Assembly: GCA_017161655.1 (NCBI GenBank) | Contig: JADFCV010000002.1 | Location: 110,296-174,295 of the forward strand | Origin: Candidatus Sumerlaeota bacterium | GTDB lineage: Bacteria; Sumerlaeota; Sumerlaeia; Sumerlaeales; Sumerlaeaceae | Reading direction: 5' to 3' | Length of the DNA stretch: 64,000 nt | Shown here: one piece after another, positions 56,601 through 64,000 of the stretch | How positions within the stretch are numbered: position 1 is the first letter of the stretch | How the letters are laid out: each line of letters starts with the position of its first letter | Translations under genes and position numbers: made by a program | The notes under the pieces: generated by a model | Databases searched by the model: none | Seen by the model: only the letters and a program-made list of their open reading frames with translations | What the model was told of the DNA's origin: nothing

Positions 56601-59113
56601 AGCCACGCATTGTGGAGGCCGGCCGTCTAACCAGCCTAGCGGTTCACGCTCTTGTGGATTCCCCATCCATCACATCAGCTTCTTTGCGCCTGCTCTCAGT
56701 CTCCACAGATGAGGAGATTTTATCGCGTCCTGTTGCGGTCATCAGCGGGCGAGCTAACGCTATCGTGACACTTGATCAGCTTTCCCCAGGTCCGTACGCG
56801 GCAGTCCTCGAATACGAGCAGGAAGGCCATCCATATCGTGCTATCGGGCGCTTTGATGCCGTCGAGTCGCGAATCGGATTAGACCAGGGGAAACTGCTTG
56901 GCTTGGCAAGCCGCGTGGTAGCGACGACAGAAGCTGTTTCCGCAACCATCTCGGTGTTCAACCCCACCCCTCTTGATCATCTCTCCGCGACTCTCGACGC
57001 TGCTCTCGTGTCCCCACGAGCAGACAATCCCACCGTGTACCGAATTGCCTCCGATACCTTTGCTCTAGCTGCTGCTCAGGCGCGTCAGTATTTGTTCGAT
57101 TGGACCTCCAATCTCCCACAGCACCTTTTGATCCGCTGGCATCAAAATGGAAGAGAGAATACACGCCGAGAATTTGCTCTCGACCTCCCGCGGGCAACAA
57201 CGCAGACGAGCGAAGCTCTCGTTGCTCCTTACGGAGCGCAGCTTGTAGCTCCTGCCGAGGCCACGGAGTTTGATACTCCAACTTTTGCATGCGACATCTG
57301 GAATGTCGGCTGTGAAGAAGTGCGGGAAGCGTTGGTGACGCTGTTCGCTCAGGATGAACCGCTCGCGCAATCCCAGCTCTTGTCCACGCTTTCGCCCGCT
57401 GCAAAGCGTCAGATGATCTTTGTAGCTCGCAAACCGCTTCCTGCTGGCATAACGTCCGTCACCCTCCTCATCCAGCGCAAAGATCCAGTCAGCAGCGACT
57501 CAGACCACTGGCTCACACTCTTCGAGCGCACCGATCGTGTGGAAATCAAACGAGGTGCCGAGCTTGAAATCGTGCCGAATTCGGTCACAGTCGATGTTCC
57601 ACCTGAGGGGATTATCGCGCGTACCTCGGTTCGCGTCCGAGCACTCCTGAAAAACAGTGGAGAAAGCACGGCACGCAATATTCGCATCCAGCTCATGATC
57701 GACGACCCCACCACCGGCACAGCGGCGGTCATGCTCAATGAAGACACCGCTGCTGTTATTCCCGAAGTGCCACCTGGGGCAACGGTGCCCATTGAGGCGC
57801 GCTGGGAGAATTGCACTCAACCAGGATCACCTCGTCTATGGCTCGTGATCAATGGTGCGCGGACGATTAAGGAGCGAGATTACAGCAACAATGTGGCACT
57901 CGTCCCGCCATTCAAAGTCCGCCCTCTTGGAGACTTCCGGTTGGTGGCGCTCGATTATGCACCGCGCGAAGCTTCAGCAGGAACCAGCATCACCATTCAG
58001 TGCGGAGTTGCGAGCGATGCGGATATTCCGCGTGGACCACTCGATGTCGAAGTGGGATTGCGGAATCCACTAAGTGGGAAAAAGTTCAGTCAGCAAGTGG
58101 TCATCAACCAAATTCCTTCCCAGACCACCGTCCCCGTCAGTGTCCAGTTCGCCTACGAGCCAGATTTTACAGAGGTTTACGCAATTGTGAATGCGACGAA
58201 GGGGCTGGAGGAAAGCGATTCCGGTGGCAATGAGCAGTCGGCCCGCATCTGGCCAATAATCTTGCTTCCCACTTCGCAGCAGGTTACGTCACCTGAGGAA
58301 TTAGATCTTTCGCGGGATTTCATGCGGACGGTAAGTCATAATGTCGAACTTGTTCCTGGGCCAGCCCTGCGCATCAGTGACACGTTCACATCGTCGAGTG
58401 GGATGACTCCCGTTGCGCCAGAGTGGGCTGTCGGTGGTCCCTTTGTCAGGAAGCCACCTAGCCTGTTCAATGATACCGACGACATGTGGAGCATCGCACC
58501 GTGGCTCATCGAGGCGAACCGTCAGGAGCATTGCGCCCCCTTACGTTTACGTGTGCCTGTTGCCCCCTGGCTTGAGGGTATCCCATACGAAGTTTATATT
58601 TACGCGCTATGCTCAAACAATTACAAAGGCGGGCGCGTGGGACGATTCGACGTAGCTGTGGAAGATGCCCCCGCCGTCTCAGTTGATTTTCGGGCAGAGA
58701 ATCCCTCAGTGCCCATCCAGCGACGCTACGTCGGACGTTACGATCTGCGCGATGGTTTCCTAGATGTCACAATTGCGCAAACCACCGGCAGTGGTGTCGT
58801 GATCAAGGGGGTGGAGACCGTTCCCGCTGCTGGCTTTGTTGACTCGCCGATCTACGTCCTCGACGAACGCGTCTCAAAATGGACACTGAAATTTGCTGAC
58901 AACGATCCCGCAGAAAATGCAATTCGATACTGGGTTCGAGAGGGTCGCGCAAATGCGTCTGGCCACGAATGGAACGATTGGCGCCCAGTGTCCGGCAAAA
59001 CAGTGACGCTCCAGGCGAGCTGTCAGCTCGTCCAGTGGCGGGCTGTCCTCTATCCGACTGGTAGTCTGCCGCGACCTACACTTAATAAAGTTATGCTGAG
59101 AAAAGAGGAATGA
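53693..59113 (+). CDS. Large exported gingipain-like (C25) peptidase-domain protein
   Basis: This 1806-residue exported protein has a signal peptide (about 48 residues, ending SAPALAQ). A roughly 550-residue beta-rich N-terminal region follows. The C25 catalytic domain (about 600-960) carries His828 in NYFGHGGPNLW and Cys862 in ACASCDNAW, the dyad seen in gingipains. Further on are an Ig-like region and CARDB-like domains (about 1290-1530: LLKNSGESTARNIRI). Final residues are beta-rich. I see no clear type IX (T9SS) C-terminal signal. Start codon without strong ribosome site. It overlaps the TPR gene by ATGA. Function inferred: cell-surface or secreted cysteine protease with adhesion modules. 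Confidence 0.85.
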   Translation: MKRPSLASFLITSSQQTARLRRVAGAFTLYVLCFLSIFGGSASAPALAQGTVEFSSFPPRDVRVSRRWLTSHTLRLRFEPSGSVFERAENAKPVTYLLAGSPASPPRARITALHLYRTRGREVVEETYELPQTLDPSTAFMRISDLGLFRQYRIYAFTVMLSLVAQPLLPNASEMWLADFLEFEVELGPPAPHTDVTASSDFAGTSSPISSLTNALLLNADLDPSYYVTSATQTWSDVRAWAERIRIASEHKMLFKATFYRPGIYRIARSDLEAALTSASLSASSLSIPPASTWRIYTKGQEISAIERPDHRDALLVVVPQWDIDEEGPAVYWIDASNPGTDSRVAAPLRATLQSPRPAPSNAEAVRVTCEAVFERLQDYQTRIRPTSEVTKWYWKAIAPETIATFDLELPQDFAPEGEVEFIVYSALSHSRQNLPQLELIARGDTLATASLAGLQTSTRFIVPARVLSPGTNEIGIRLHYADDSFEEKRDLLVQKLLVRWTQAAAPPPTTDFMVPAAAGKRHTLDLTTSPESLIVASLSPFRQWSAFLPAGQRTLFDDLPLGSPLQAVPANGLRGPSSIEVVTTRGLSLLSPDQGADYIAIVHPKLLNAAEPLLSHRAQQGLRVAQVNVEDVFDLFGFGQRTSQAIRKFLSYAFYEWPTPRVSYALLVGEASAYRRDPAEAPPNCEFDMIPTCGQVRTESVHGDHGYACVAGTDSIPDLLVGRLSVSAPDELTSAIAKLLRYEAASAGDWNQRALFVTDDNEEFPRVAAEVLRLASAPPLSVRVFNEADFLYVPNPRVYGKRYSREATRELLRALDSGLLFVNYFGHGGPNLWSHERLLHILDLPKLSEPARLPLIACASCDNAWLDYPVPPVQASMGEILVKQPMGGAVAVFAPVSGATSYEHEGLMTSLLEAMTRTPLRAVGELATYAKITYYAQTLSPAVPEQYVVVGDPALQIKVPDSHTTLTLEPRIVEAGRLTSLAVHALVDSPSITSASLRLLSVSTDEEILSRPVAVISGRANAIVTLDQLSPGPYAAVLEYEQEGHPYRAIGRFDAVESRIGLDQGKLLGLASRVVATTEAVSATISVFNPTPLDHLSATLDAALVSPRADNPTVYRIASDTFALAAAQARQYLFDWTSNLPQHLLIRWHQNGRENTRREFALDLPRATTQTSEALVAPYGAQLVAPAEATEFDTPTFACDIWNVGCEEVREALVTLFAQDEPLAQSQLLSTLSPAAKRQMIFVARKPLPAGITSVTLLIQRKDPVSSDSDHWLTLFERTDRVEIKRGAELEIVPNSVTVDVPPEGIIARTSVRVRALLKNSGESTARNIRIQLMIDDPTTGTAAVMLNEDTAAVIPEVPPGATVPIEARWENCTQPGSPRLWLVINGARTIKERDYSNNVALVPPFKVRPLGDFRLVALDYAPREASAGTSITIQCGVASDADIPRGPLDVEVGLRNPLSGKKFSQQVVINQIPSQTTVPVSVQFAYEPDFTEVYAIVNATKGLEESDSGGNEQSARIWPIILLPTSQQVTSPEELDLSRDFMRTVSHNVELVPGPALRISDTFTSSSGMTPVAPEWAVGGPFVRKPPSLFNDTDDMWSIAPWLIEANRQEHCAPLRLRVPVAPWLEGIPYEVYIYALCSNNYKGGRVGRFDVAVEDAPAVSVDFRAENPSVPIQRRYVGRYDLRDGFLDVTIAQTTGSGVVIKGVETVPAAGFVDSPIYVLDERVSKWTLKFADNDPAENAIRYWVREGRANASGHEWNDWRPVSGKTVTLQASCQLVQWRAVLYPTGSLPRPTLNKVMLRKEE

Positions 59114-60162
59114 TGCAGTTAGTCGCAAAAACAGGCTGGAAGGAACTGCGAGCTGTTCTTCTTATTTGGGCGTGCCTTTTCGCTGCCGGCGTCACTGCCG
59201 TGATCCTTCTGAATTTGAATGCATCGCGCCTGATCAATCACATTGAGTATGTGGAGGCCAGCCGCTTCTCGCGTGCCCAGGTCCTGTATGACGAAGCAAT
59301 GAAATACGCGCAACGTCTCCTCGAAAAAGCTGGCCAGGCGAATCGGGAGGCTGAGGCGCGGCGCTTGCTACCCGCCAGTGATCAAGATTTTCGGCGCGCC
59401 GTCGACCTGTTCGGCAAAGCTTTCGCGCTAGATCCCCGTGACCCCTACTCGCGGCCGCTGCGCAAGTATTACGAAATTCTCGCGCACTGTTACACCGCTG
59501 TCGGCATGGATAATTGGGCCACAAAGATGGGTGCCCGTGCATTCCTGTGCGAGGGTAATTTTCGCGATGCGATCATCTACGCTGGTTCAGTAACGGCGCG
59601 CGACCCTAACGATTATGAAGCTTGGATGCTGCAAGCGGATGCCCAGATCCGCGCACAGCTGTATGTAGACGCTGATGCCACACTTCAAAAAATGGAAGCG
59701 GCAGGCGCTCCTGCGGAATTGGTACATGAGCTCCGCGGCGAGCTGGCAGAAAAGACTGGGAACCTAAAAAAGGCGATCCAGGAATACACTCTGGCACTTG
59801 AGAAAAACCCCGCAAATCTCGACTTGCGCAAGCGTTTACAGACAGCACTCCTCGCTGCCAAACAGCAAGACGAAGCACTTAAGGTTTTGCGTGAAGGTCT
59901 GGCGCATGGAGGAGATCGCGACCCGAATTTCTTGCACCGACTTGCAATGATGGAACTCGAGCGTGGCAATCCCGCTGTTGCTGTAACGCATTTGGAAAAA
60001 GCTGTACGCATGGAACCGTCGAGTGGCGATCTTTATTTTGCCCTCGCACAGGCGTATCAGAAAGTCGGCAAAGAAGCTCGTGCTTTCGATGCGCTGCAAG
60101 AAGCTCTTCGACGCAAGCCTGAGTTGAGAAATCAGCTGCTCGCACCTCAGGAGCCCAAATAG
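59110..60162 (+). CDS. TPR-repeat protein with N-terminal membrane anchor
   Basis: This 350-residue protein has one N-terminal membrane helix (about residues 13-35, AVLLIWACLFAAGVTAVILL). Tetratricopeptide repeats extend from about residue 95 to 340, including DPYSRPLRKYYEILAHCYTAVG, LKKAIQEYTLALEKNPANLDLR and VAVTHLEKAVRMEPSSGDLYFALAQAYQKVG. The repeats give a scaffolding surface facing the periplasm or cytoplasm. The ATG overlaps the stop of the C25 gene (ATGA), so the two proteins are made together. I infer a partner or secretion role for the C25 protein. Confidence 0.88.
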   Translation: MMQLVAKTGWKELRAVLLIWACLFAAGVTAVILLNLNASRLINHIEYVEASRFSRAQVLYDEAMKYAQRLLEKAGQANREAEARRLLPASDQDFRRAVDLFGKAFALDPRDPYSRPLRKYYEILAHCYTAVGMDNWATKMGARAFLCEGNFRDAIIYAGSVTARDPNDYEAWMLQADAQIRAQLYVDADATLQKMEAAGAPAELVHELRGELAEKTGNLKKAIQEYTLALEKNPANLDLRKRLQTALLAAKQQDEALKVLREGLAHGGDRDPNFLHRLAMMELERGNPAVAVTHLEKAVRMEPSSGDLYFALAQAYQKVGKEARAFDALQEALRRKPELRNQLLAPQEPK

Positions 60163-60163
60163 T

Positions 60164-60236
60164 ACGGTGAGGGCTACCAGCTCAAACATGCTCAGATGCC
60201 TGATGGTGTTGAGCCAACAGGAGTCTGGCTCACCGT
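60164..60236. terminator. Nested inverted repeats between convergent TPR and amidotransferase-like genes
   Basis: Outer arms ACGGTGAG / CTCACCGT (8 bases, perfect) and inner arms GCTCAA / TTGAGC can form one long interrupted hairpin in the 67-base gap between convergent genes. The right arm includes the stop codon of the minus-strand gene. Such a fold could end both transcripts, although there is no T-run. Confidence 0.35.
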
Positions 60237-61096
60237 CCCCTTTCACGCCGCGCCTGTTCGGCTGCTTCCACAAATGCTTTGAAAATCGCGAAATGCTCCT
60301 CCTCAGTCACAAGTGCCTCGGGATGCCATTGAATGCCTAACCCAAAGGGGTAGTTTTCCAACTCGAGCGCCTCAACAATGCCGTCTTCCGTCTGTGCCAC
60401 CACCCGGAGGCCATGCCCTGGCCGCTCGATTGCCTGGTGGTGGGATGAGTTGCTCTCGATTTCTTTTCTGCCCACAATGCGGAAAAGAAGAGAATTTTCG
60501 ACAATCCTCACTTTATGTCGGACAATTTCTCCTGGCTGTCGGGTAGAATGTCGGATCTTGCTGTCCGTCTGGCTTGCGATGTCTTGAATGAGGGTCCCAC
60601 CAAGCGCCACATTCACTTCCTGGCAACCCAGGCAAATAGCGAGAAATGGTTTCTGCTCCGCAAGCGTCTTTTCGATAAGTGCGAAGTCAAAATTCTCACG
60701 TCGCGCTGATAAGGGGGTTTCCATCGGATGTCGACTTCTGCCATATCGCTCGGGGGAAATATCCCCGCCGCCAATGAACACTAGACCATCGCACAGCGCG
60801 ACATAATCCGAAATAGCAGCCTCGTCTTCTATAGCGGGAAGGAGAAGTGGCAACCCTCCGGCCTTCACAATGGCATCAACATACGTAACTCTGGTACTCA
60901 CAGAATCCCGCCCGCCGTTCTCATCAATACTTGTGTTGATTCCGATAATTGGTCTTTCCATACGCTGTTCACTTTCAGGCAACTTTCCAGGCTCGCGCTG
61001 GGAACACGCTCCTAACACACCCATAAAAATCAGGAGAGCGGCGAGGTGCACTGTCCTTGTGCCCCGCCGCTCTGCCGCTGACCGAGATATATGCAT
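60230..61096 (-). CDS. Lipoprotein of the peptidase C26 / PuuD-like glutamine amidotransferase family
   Basis: This 288-residue protein has the class I glutamine amidotransferase fold of gamma-glutamyl hydrolases. The catalytic nucleophile is Cys155 in FLAICLGCQE and the triad ends with His258 and Glu260 in GIQWHPEA. PuuD-type enzymes cleave gamma-glutamyl-GABA in the cytoplasm. Unusually, this one has a lipoprotein leader: hydrophobic LAALLIFMGVLGAC with the lipobox Cys at 31, so it should be anchored outside the cytoplasm. It follows serA by 49 bases on the same strand. It may act on periplasmic gamma-glutamyl peptides, including cell-wall ones. Confidence 0.85.
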   Translation of the reverse strand: MHISRSAAERRGTRTVHLAALLIFMGVLGACSQREPGKLPESEQRMERPIIGINTSIDENGGRDSVSTRVTYVDAIVKAGGLPLLLPAIEDEAAISDYVALCDGLVFIGGGDISPERYGRSRHPMETPLSARRENFDFALIEKTLAEQKPFLAICLGCQEVNVALGGTLIQDIASQTDSKIRHSTRQPGEIVRHKVRIVENSLLFRIVGRKEIESNSSHHQAIERPGHGLRVVAQTEDGIVEALELENYPFGLGIQWHPEALVTEEEHFAIFKAFVEAAEQARRERGR

Positions 61097-61145
61097 GGAC
61101 CCTTCAAGTAAGAGCCACAGCCAAATGGGATTCAGCGCCCGCCGC

Positions 61146-62732
61146 TCAGATCACAATGAGTTTGGCACTGAGGATATTCGGCAAGTGTGCCAGTTCTGCC
61201 AAAACATTGGGCGGCACGTCCTGATCCACATTGATCACCGTGATAGCGTCCTTGCCCGCTTCTGTGCGTCCCCAGGTCATTTGCGCGATGTTGATTCCGT
61301 GCTTGCCGAGCAACGTCCCCACACTTCCCACAATGCCAGGGACATCCTTGTTCTCAATCACGATGAGGTTCCCTTCAGGCACAACGTCGAACATCTTGTC
61401 ATTAATAATCACGATGCGTGCACGATCCCGCGTAAAGAGTGTGCCGCCCAGCCAATTCTTTGTCCCATCCTCGGCTTCCGTCTCCACGGTGATGAGATTC
61501 GCATAGCCGTGGAGCTCGGTTGATTTTAGTTCGACGATTTCAATCCCGCGCTCGTGCGCAATGGGACCCGCATTCACAAAGTTCACAGTCGCCTCTGAGA
61601 TTGGCTCGAGAAAACCAACAAGTGCAGCAGTTGTCACGGGTGCGGTGGGGTAGTCGAGTACGCTGCCGCTGTAGTACACGCGGAACACGCGCACCGGCTT
61701 TGTCACGAACTGCGCCATGAACTTTCCCATGCGCCGAGCCAGCTCTAGATACGGTCGAAGCTGCTCGAGAATCGCCGGATCAACTGAGGGGGCATTCACA
61801 GCGTTACGGATCACCCGGCCGCTCAGGGCATCCACGACTTGCTCCGCCACCTCCTTGGCGACACCTTCCTGCGCCTCGCTCGTCGACGCGCCAAGGTGAG
61901 GCGTCAGCACCACATTGTCTAGCTTACGGAATGGGTGATCGGCTGGTAAGGGCTCTTGCGTGAAAACGTCCAAAGCTGCGCCAGCAATGCGTTTCGACTG
62001 CAGCGCCTCCAGCAAGGCATCTTCGTTGATGATACCGCCGCGGGCGCAATTGATCAGGCGCACCGTTGGTTTCATCATTTCGATCTGAGGCTTGTCTATC
62101 AAGTTACGCGTCTGGTCGTTTAATGGAACATGGACCGTGATAAAGTCGGATTCCTTGCAAATCTCTTCCACCGTGGCCGGCTGTACTCCCAGTTTCTTGG
62201 CCACTTCTGTTGAGATAAATGGATCGTAAGCCAGAACTCGCATCCCGTAAGCAAGGGCACGCTTCGCGACTTCTGTTCCGATGCGCCCCAGTCCGATCAC
62301 TCCCAGCGTCTTTCGAAAGAGCTCAACACCCACGAACCGCTTCTTCTCCCATTGCCCTTCCTTCATAGAGCGGTCTGCTTGCGGGATCATGCGGGCAAGG
62401 GAAGTGAGCATCGCCATTGTGTGCTCAGCTGTTGAAATCGTGTTGCCCCCCGGCGTATTCATGACGATGATGCCAAGTTTCGTGGCCGTTTTCACGTCCA
62501 CGTTGTCGAGCCCCACACCGGCTCGTCCGATAACCTTCAGACGCTTTGCGTTTTGTAGCACATCCGCAGAAACAGTAGTCCGGCTACGGATGACCAGAGC
62601 ATCGTATTCCGCGATCTCTTTAACGAGGTCTTCGTGGCTAATCTCCGGTTTGTAAACAACCTCAAATCCTCCACTTTTCAGGATTTCCAGCCCCTCGTTG
62701 GATATCTTATCACTCACTAAAACACGCGTCAT
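61146..62732 (-). CDS. serA: D-3-phosphoglycerate dehydrogenase SerA
   Basis: SerA oxidises 3-phosphoglycerate to phosphohydroxypyruvate, the first step of serine synthesis. The 528-residue protein is the long type: a catalytic and NAD-binding part (GLGRIGTEVAKR, NCARGGIINEDAL, HLGASTSEAQEGVA), the ASB intervening domain and a C-terminal ACT domain (VPGIVGSVGTLLGKHGINI) that senses serine. I start at ATG 62732 (MTRVLVSDKI) after AAAGGTG; the track begins with GTG three codons upstream. It heads a two-gene unit with the C26 lipoprotein. Confidence 0.96.
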   Translation of the reverse strand: MTRVLVSDKISNEGLEILKSGGFEVVYKPEISHEDLVKEIAEYDALVIRSRTTVSADVLQNAKRLKVIGRAGVGLDNVDVKTATKLGIIVMNTPGGNTISTAEHTMAMLTSLARMIPQADRSMKEGQWEKKRFVGVELFRKTLGVIGLGRIGTEVAKRALAYGMRVLAYDPFISTEVAKKLGVQPATVEEICKESDFITVHVPLNDQTRNLIDKPQIEMMKPTVRLINCARGGIINEDALLEALQSKRIAGAALDVFTQEPLPADHPFRKLDNVVLTPHLGASTSEAQEGVAKEVAEQVVDALSGRVIRNAVNAPSVDPAILEQLRPYLELARRMGKFMAQFVTKPVRVFRVYYSGSVLDYPTAPVTTAALVGFLEPISEATVNFVNAGPIAHERGIEIVELKSTELHGYANLITVETEAEDGTKNWLGGTLFTRDRARIVIINDKMFDVVPEGNLIVIENKDVPGIVGSVGTLLGKHGINIAQMTWGRTEAGKDAITVINVDQDVPPNVLAELAHLPNILSAKLIVI

Positions 62733-62926
62733 TGCCAGCACCTTTCCTTTTGGCGTATCTTACTCAATTGCCATGCAATGACATTCAAATGCGCCGCAGC
62801 ACACCTTCTCTGTAAAGACAAAAACTCATCAGCGTCGGTTTTGGTTGCAGACGCTTCTTTGCCAGGTTTCTTTGCAAAAAGCCTATGACGATGCCTTTCG
62901 GCGCAAAATAACCGCGGAGAGTGAAA

Positions 62927-64000
62927 ATGAGCCGCATCCAGCTCTCGTTTCTCATTAACATTCTCGTTATGGCCACGGCGTTGACACTCGCGGCCGTCGA
63001 ACGAGGGAAGCCTCTGGTCGAGGATCCTTCGGACGAAAAGTACAGCAACCTTTTCGGCGACACAACCGTCCCCTCGCGGCCGCCGGATTTTTTTATAGAC
63101 GAACTTCCGCCACCACCGAGTGAAGGCAAAGACGAGGATTCCACGGAAATCCAGAAGCTCTTTCAGGCCAAAGCTGTAAGCGCCGAGGCCATGTCTACTC
63201 AATCAAATTTACGGTGGCGCGAGGCAAACCCAGCGCCGCCGCTCTGCACCCCAAAATTAAAAAATGTGCGTGTAAAGCTAGGGAATGAGCGTCTGTTTCA
63301 AGAAGAGCAATATCGAAAGCTTATTCGGGGAAAGCGCGTTGGGCTCATCACGAATCCCACCGGAATGGATTCCGAGTTCATCTCCACGATCGACAAGCTC
63401 GCCCGGTCGTCAGAAACGACATTGACCGCTCTCTTTGCTCCCGAACATGGCGTGCGTGGCGCGCAAGGAGCCGGGGAAAGGGTTGTCAGCGAGGTTGATC
63501 CCGTTACAGGTGTTCCCGTTTATAGCCTCCACGGCAGGGATTCAAAAAAGCGGCCCCTCAACAAACCCCGCCCGTCTGCACTCCGTAATGTCGATGTCCT
63601 TGTGTACGACATCCAGGACATCGGCAATCGATCCTATACCTATGTGGGCACAATGAAGCTGTGCATGGAAGCCGCTGTCGAAAACAACAAAGAGCTCATT
63701 GTCCTCGATCGTCCGAATCCGATGGGCGGTAAACTTGTGAGCGGCAATGTTCTCAAACGCGGCTTCGAGACTCTTGTTGGCTGGGCGCCGGTGGCTTACT
63801 TGTACGGCCTCACTCCGGGCGAAGTGGCTCTTTGGATGAATGATTATTACAAGATGGGGTGCAAACTGACAGTTGTTCCCATGAAGGGCTGGAAACGCAA
63901 TATGCGTTGGTGGGATACGGGACTGCCCTGGATTCCAACAAGCACCCACATGCAGACCCCTGAAACTTGCTGGTACATTGCGGTCACCGGAATGCTCGGC
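62927..64000 (+). CDS. Exo-beta-N-acetylmuramidase NamZ-like (DUF1343), 3' end outside window
   Basis: This gene is missing from the ORF track because it runs off the right edge; 358 residues are visible from ATG 62927. The N-terminus has a signal peptide (LSFLINILVMATALTLAA) and a 70-residue Pro/Glu-rich linker. The DUF1343 domain then shows KRVGLITNPTG, ALFAPEHGVRG, VDVLVYDIQDIGNRSYTY and IVLDRPNPMGG, the motifs of NamZ enzymes that release MurNAc from peptidoglycan ends. The usual fourth position of the DIQDxG(R)FYTY motif is N-R-S here. It is divergent from serA. Cell-wall recycling role inferred from the family. Confidence 0.92.
   Translation, partial: MSRIQLSFLINILVMATALTLAAVERGKPLVEDPSDEKYSNLFGDTTVPSRPPDFFIDELPPPPSEGKDEDSTEIQKLFQAKAVSAEAMSTQSNLRWREANPAPPLCTPKLKNVRVKLGNERLFQEEQYRKLIRGKRVGLITNPTGMDSEFISTIDKLARSSETTLTALFAPEHGVRGAQGAGERVVSEVDPVTGVPVYSLHGRDSKKRPLNKPRPSALRNVDVLVYDIQDIGNRSYTYVGTMKLCMEAAVENNKELIVLDRPNPMGGKLVSGNVLKRGFETLVGWAPVAYLYGLTPGEVALWMNDYYKMGCKLTVVPMKGWKRNMRWWDTGLPWIPTSTHMQTPETCWYIAVTGMLG

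Noticed and set aside
1-64000. CRISPR arrays, insertion sequences, prophage or integrases
   Set aside because: I found no regularly spaced repeats, no transposase or integrase motifs, and no terminal inverted repeats.

Overview
The window looks like about 64 kb of a compact bacterial chromosome. I see some 47 protein-coding genes and one tRNA, and no insertion sequence, prophage or CRISPR array. The organism is a Gram-negative (diderm) bacterium: it has a Kdo transferase (WaaA), many lipopolysaccharide-type glycosyltransferases, MurD, signal-peptide and lipoprotein leaders, and a type-B succinate dehydrogenase iron-sulfur subunit. The mix of N-terminally identical GspG-like prepilins, a gingipain-like C25 protein, an S55 (SpoIVB-like) protein, a bacterial deoxyhypusine-synthase-like protein and a microcompartment shell protein fits a little-cultured lineage such as Sumerlaeota (BRC1) or a similar PVC/FCB-edge phylum. 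That placement is a guess from gene content and was not tested.

Layout. 1-9.4 kb: a TlpA-like thioredoxin (cut by the left edge), ftsY, a DUF1460 cell-wall amidase-like protein, a nucleotide-sugar epimerase with a GT-C membrane protein, dnaJ, argC and a small Rieske protein. 9.4-22.9 kb: lysC with a deoxyhypusine-synthase-like gene and a carboxypeptidase-regulatory-like membrane protein, a sigma-70 factor, an S55 protein, Nudix-dapB, a CDF metal transporter, a secreted C39-like protein, a second Nudix protein and a pair of coupled membrane proteins. 22.9-34.8 kb: a lone sdhB, then a tightly coupled envelope operon (two glycosyltransferases, waaA, a double glycosyltransferase, a DUF6941-like zinc-ribbon protein, hemL), then a beta-lactamase-fold serine hydrolase and a Gfo/Idh/MocA oxidoreductase. 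34.8-44.3 kb: a small membrane protein, galE, carB, a hybrid GAF/PAS histidine kinase, a DUF4384-PEGA protein and murD. 44.6-50.2 kb: purH behind a two-gene microcompartment-type unit (BMC-H shell protein plus a flavoprotein-like partner), an AI-2E-family transporter, tRNA-Arg(CCU) and deoB. 50.4-60.2 kb: an unknown Cys-rich protein, two paralogous prepilins with strong terminators, an 870-base gene-free stretch, a 1806-residue C25 peptidase-like surface protein and a coupled TPR protein. 60.2-64 kb: serA with a lipoprotein glutamine-amidotransferase-like hydrolase, then a NamZ-type exo-muramidase cut by the right edge.

Working together: the housekeeping genes cover Arg, Lys, Ser, purine, heme and pyrimidine/Arg precursor synthesis. 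They are interspersed with an envelope programme: LPS core and nucleotide sugars, peptidoglycan synthesis (murD), and peptidoglycan turnover (DUF1460, NamZ, the beta-lactamase fold protein). The most unusual items are the minimal microcompartment locus, the deoxyhypusine-synthase-like protein that appears to lack the catalytic lysine, and the C25/TPR/prepilin neighbourhood.
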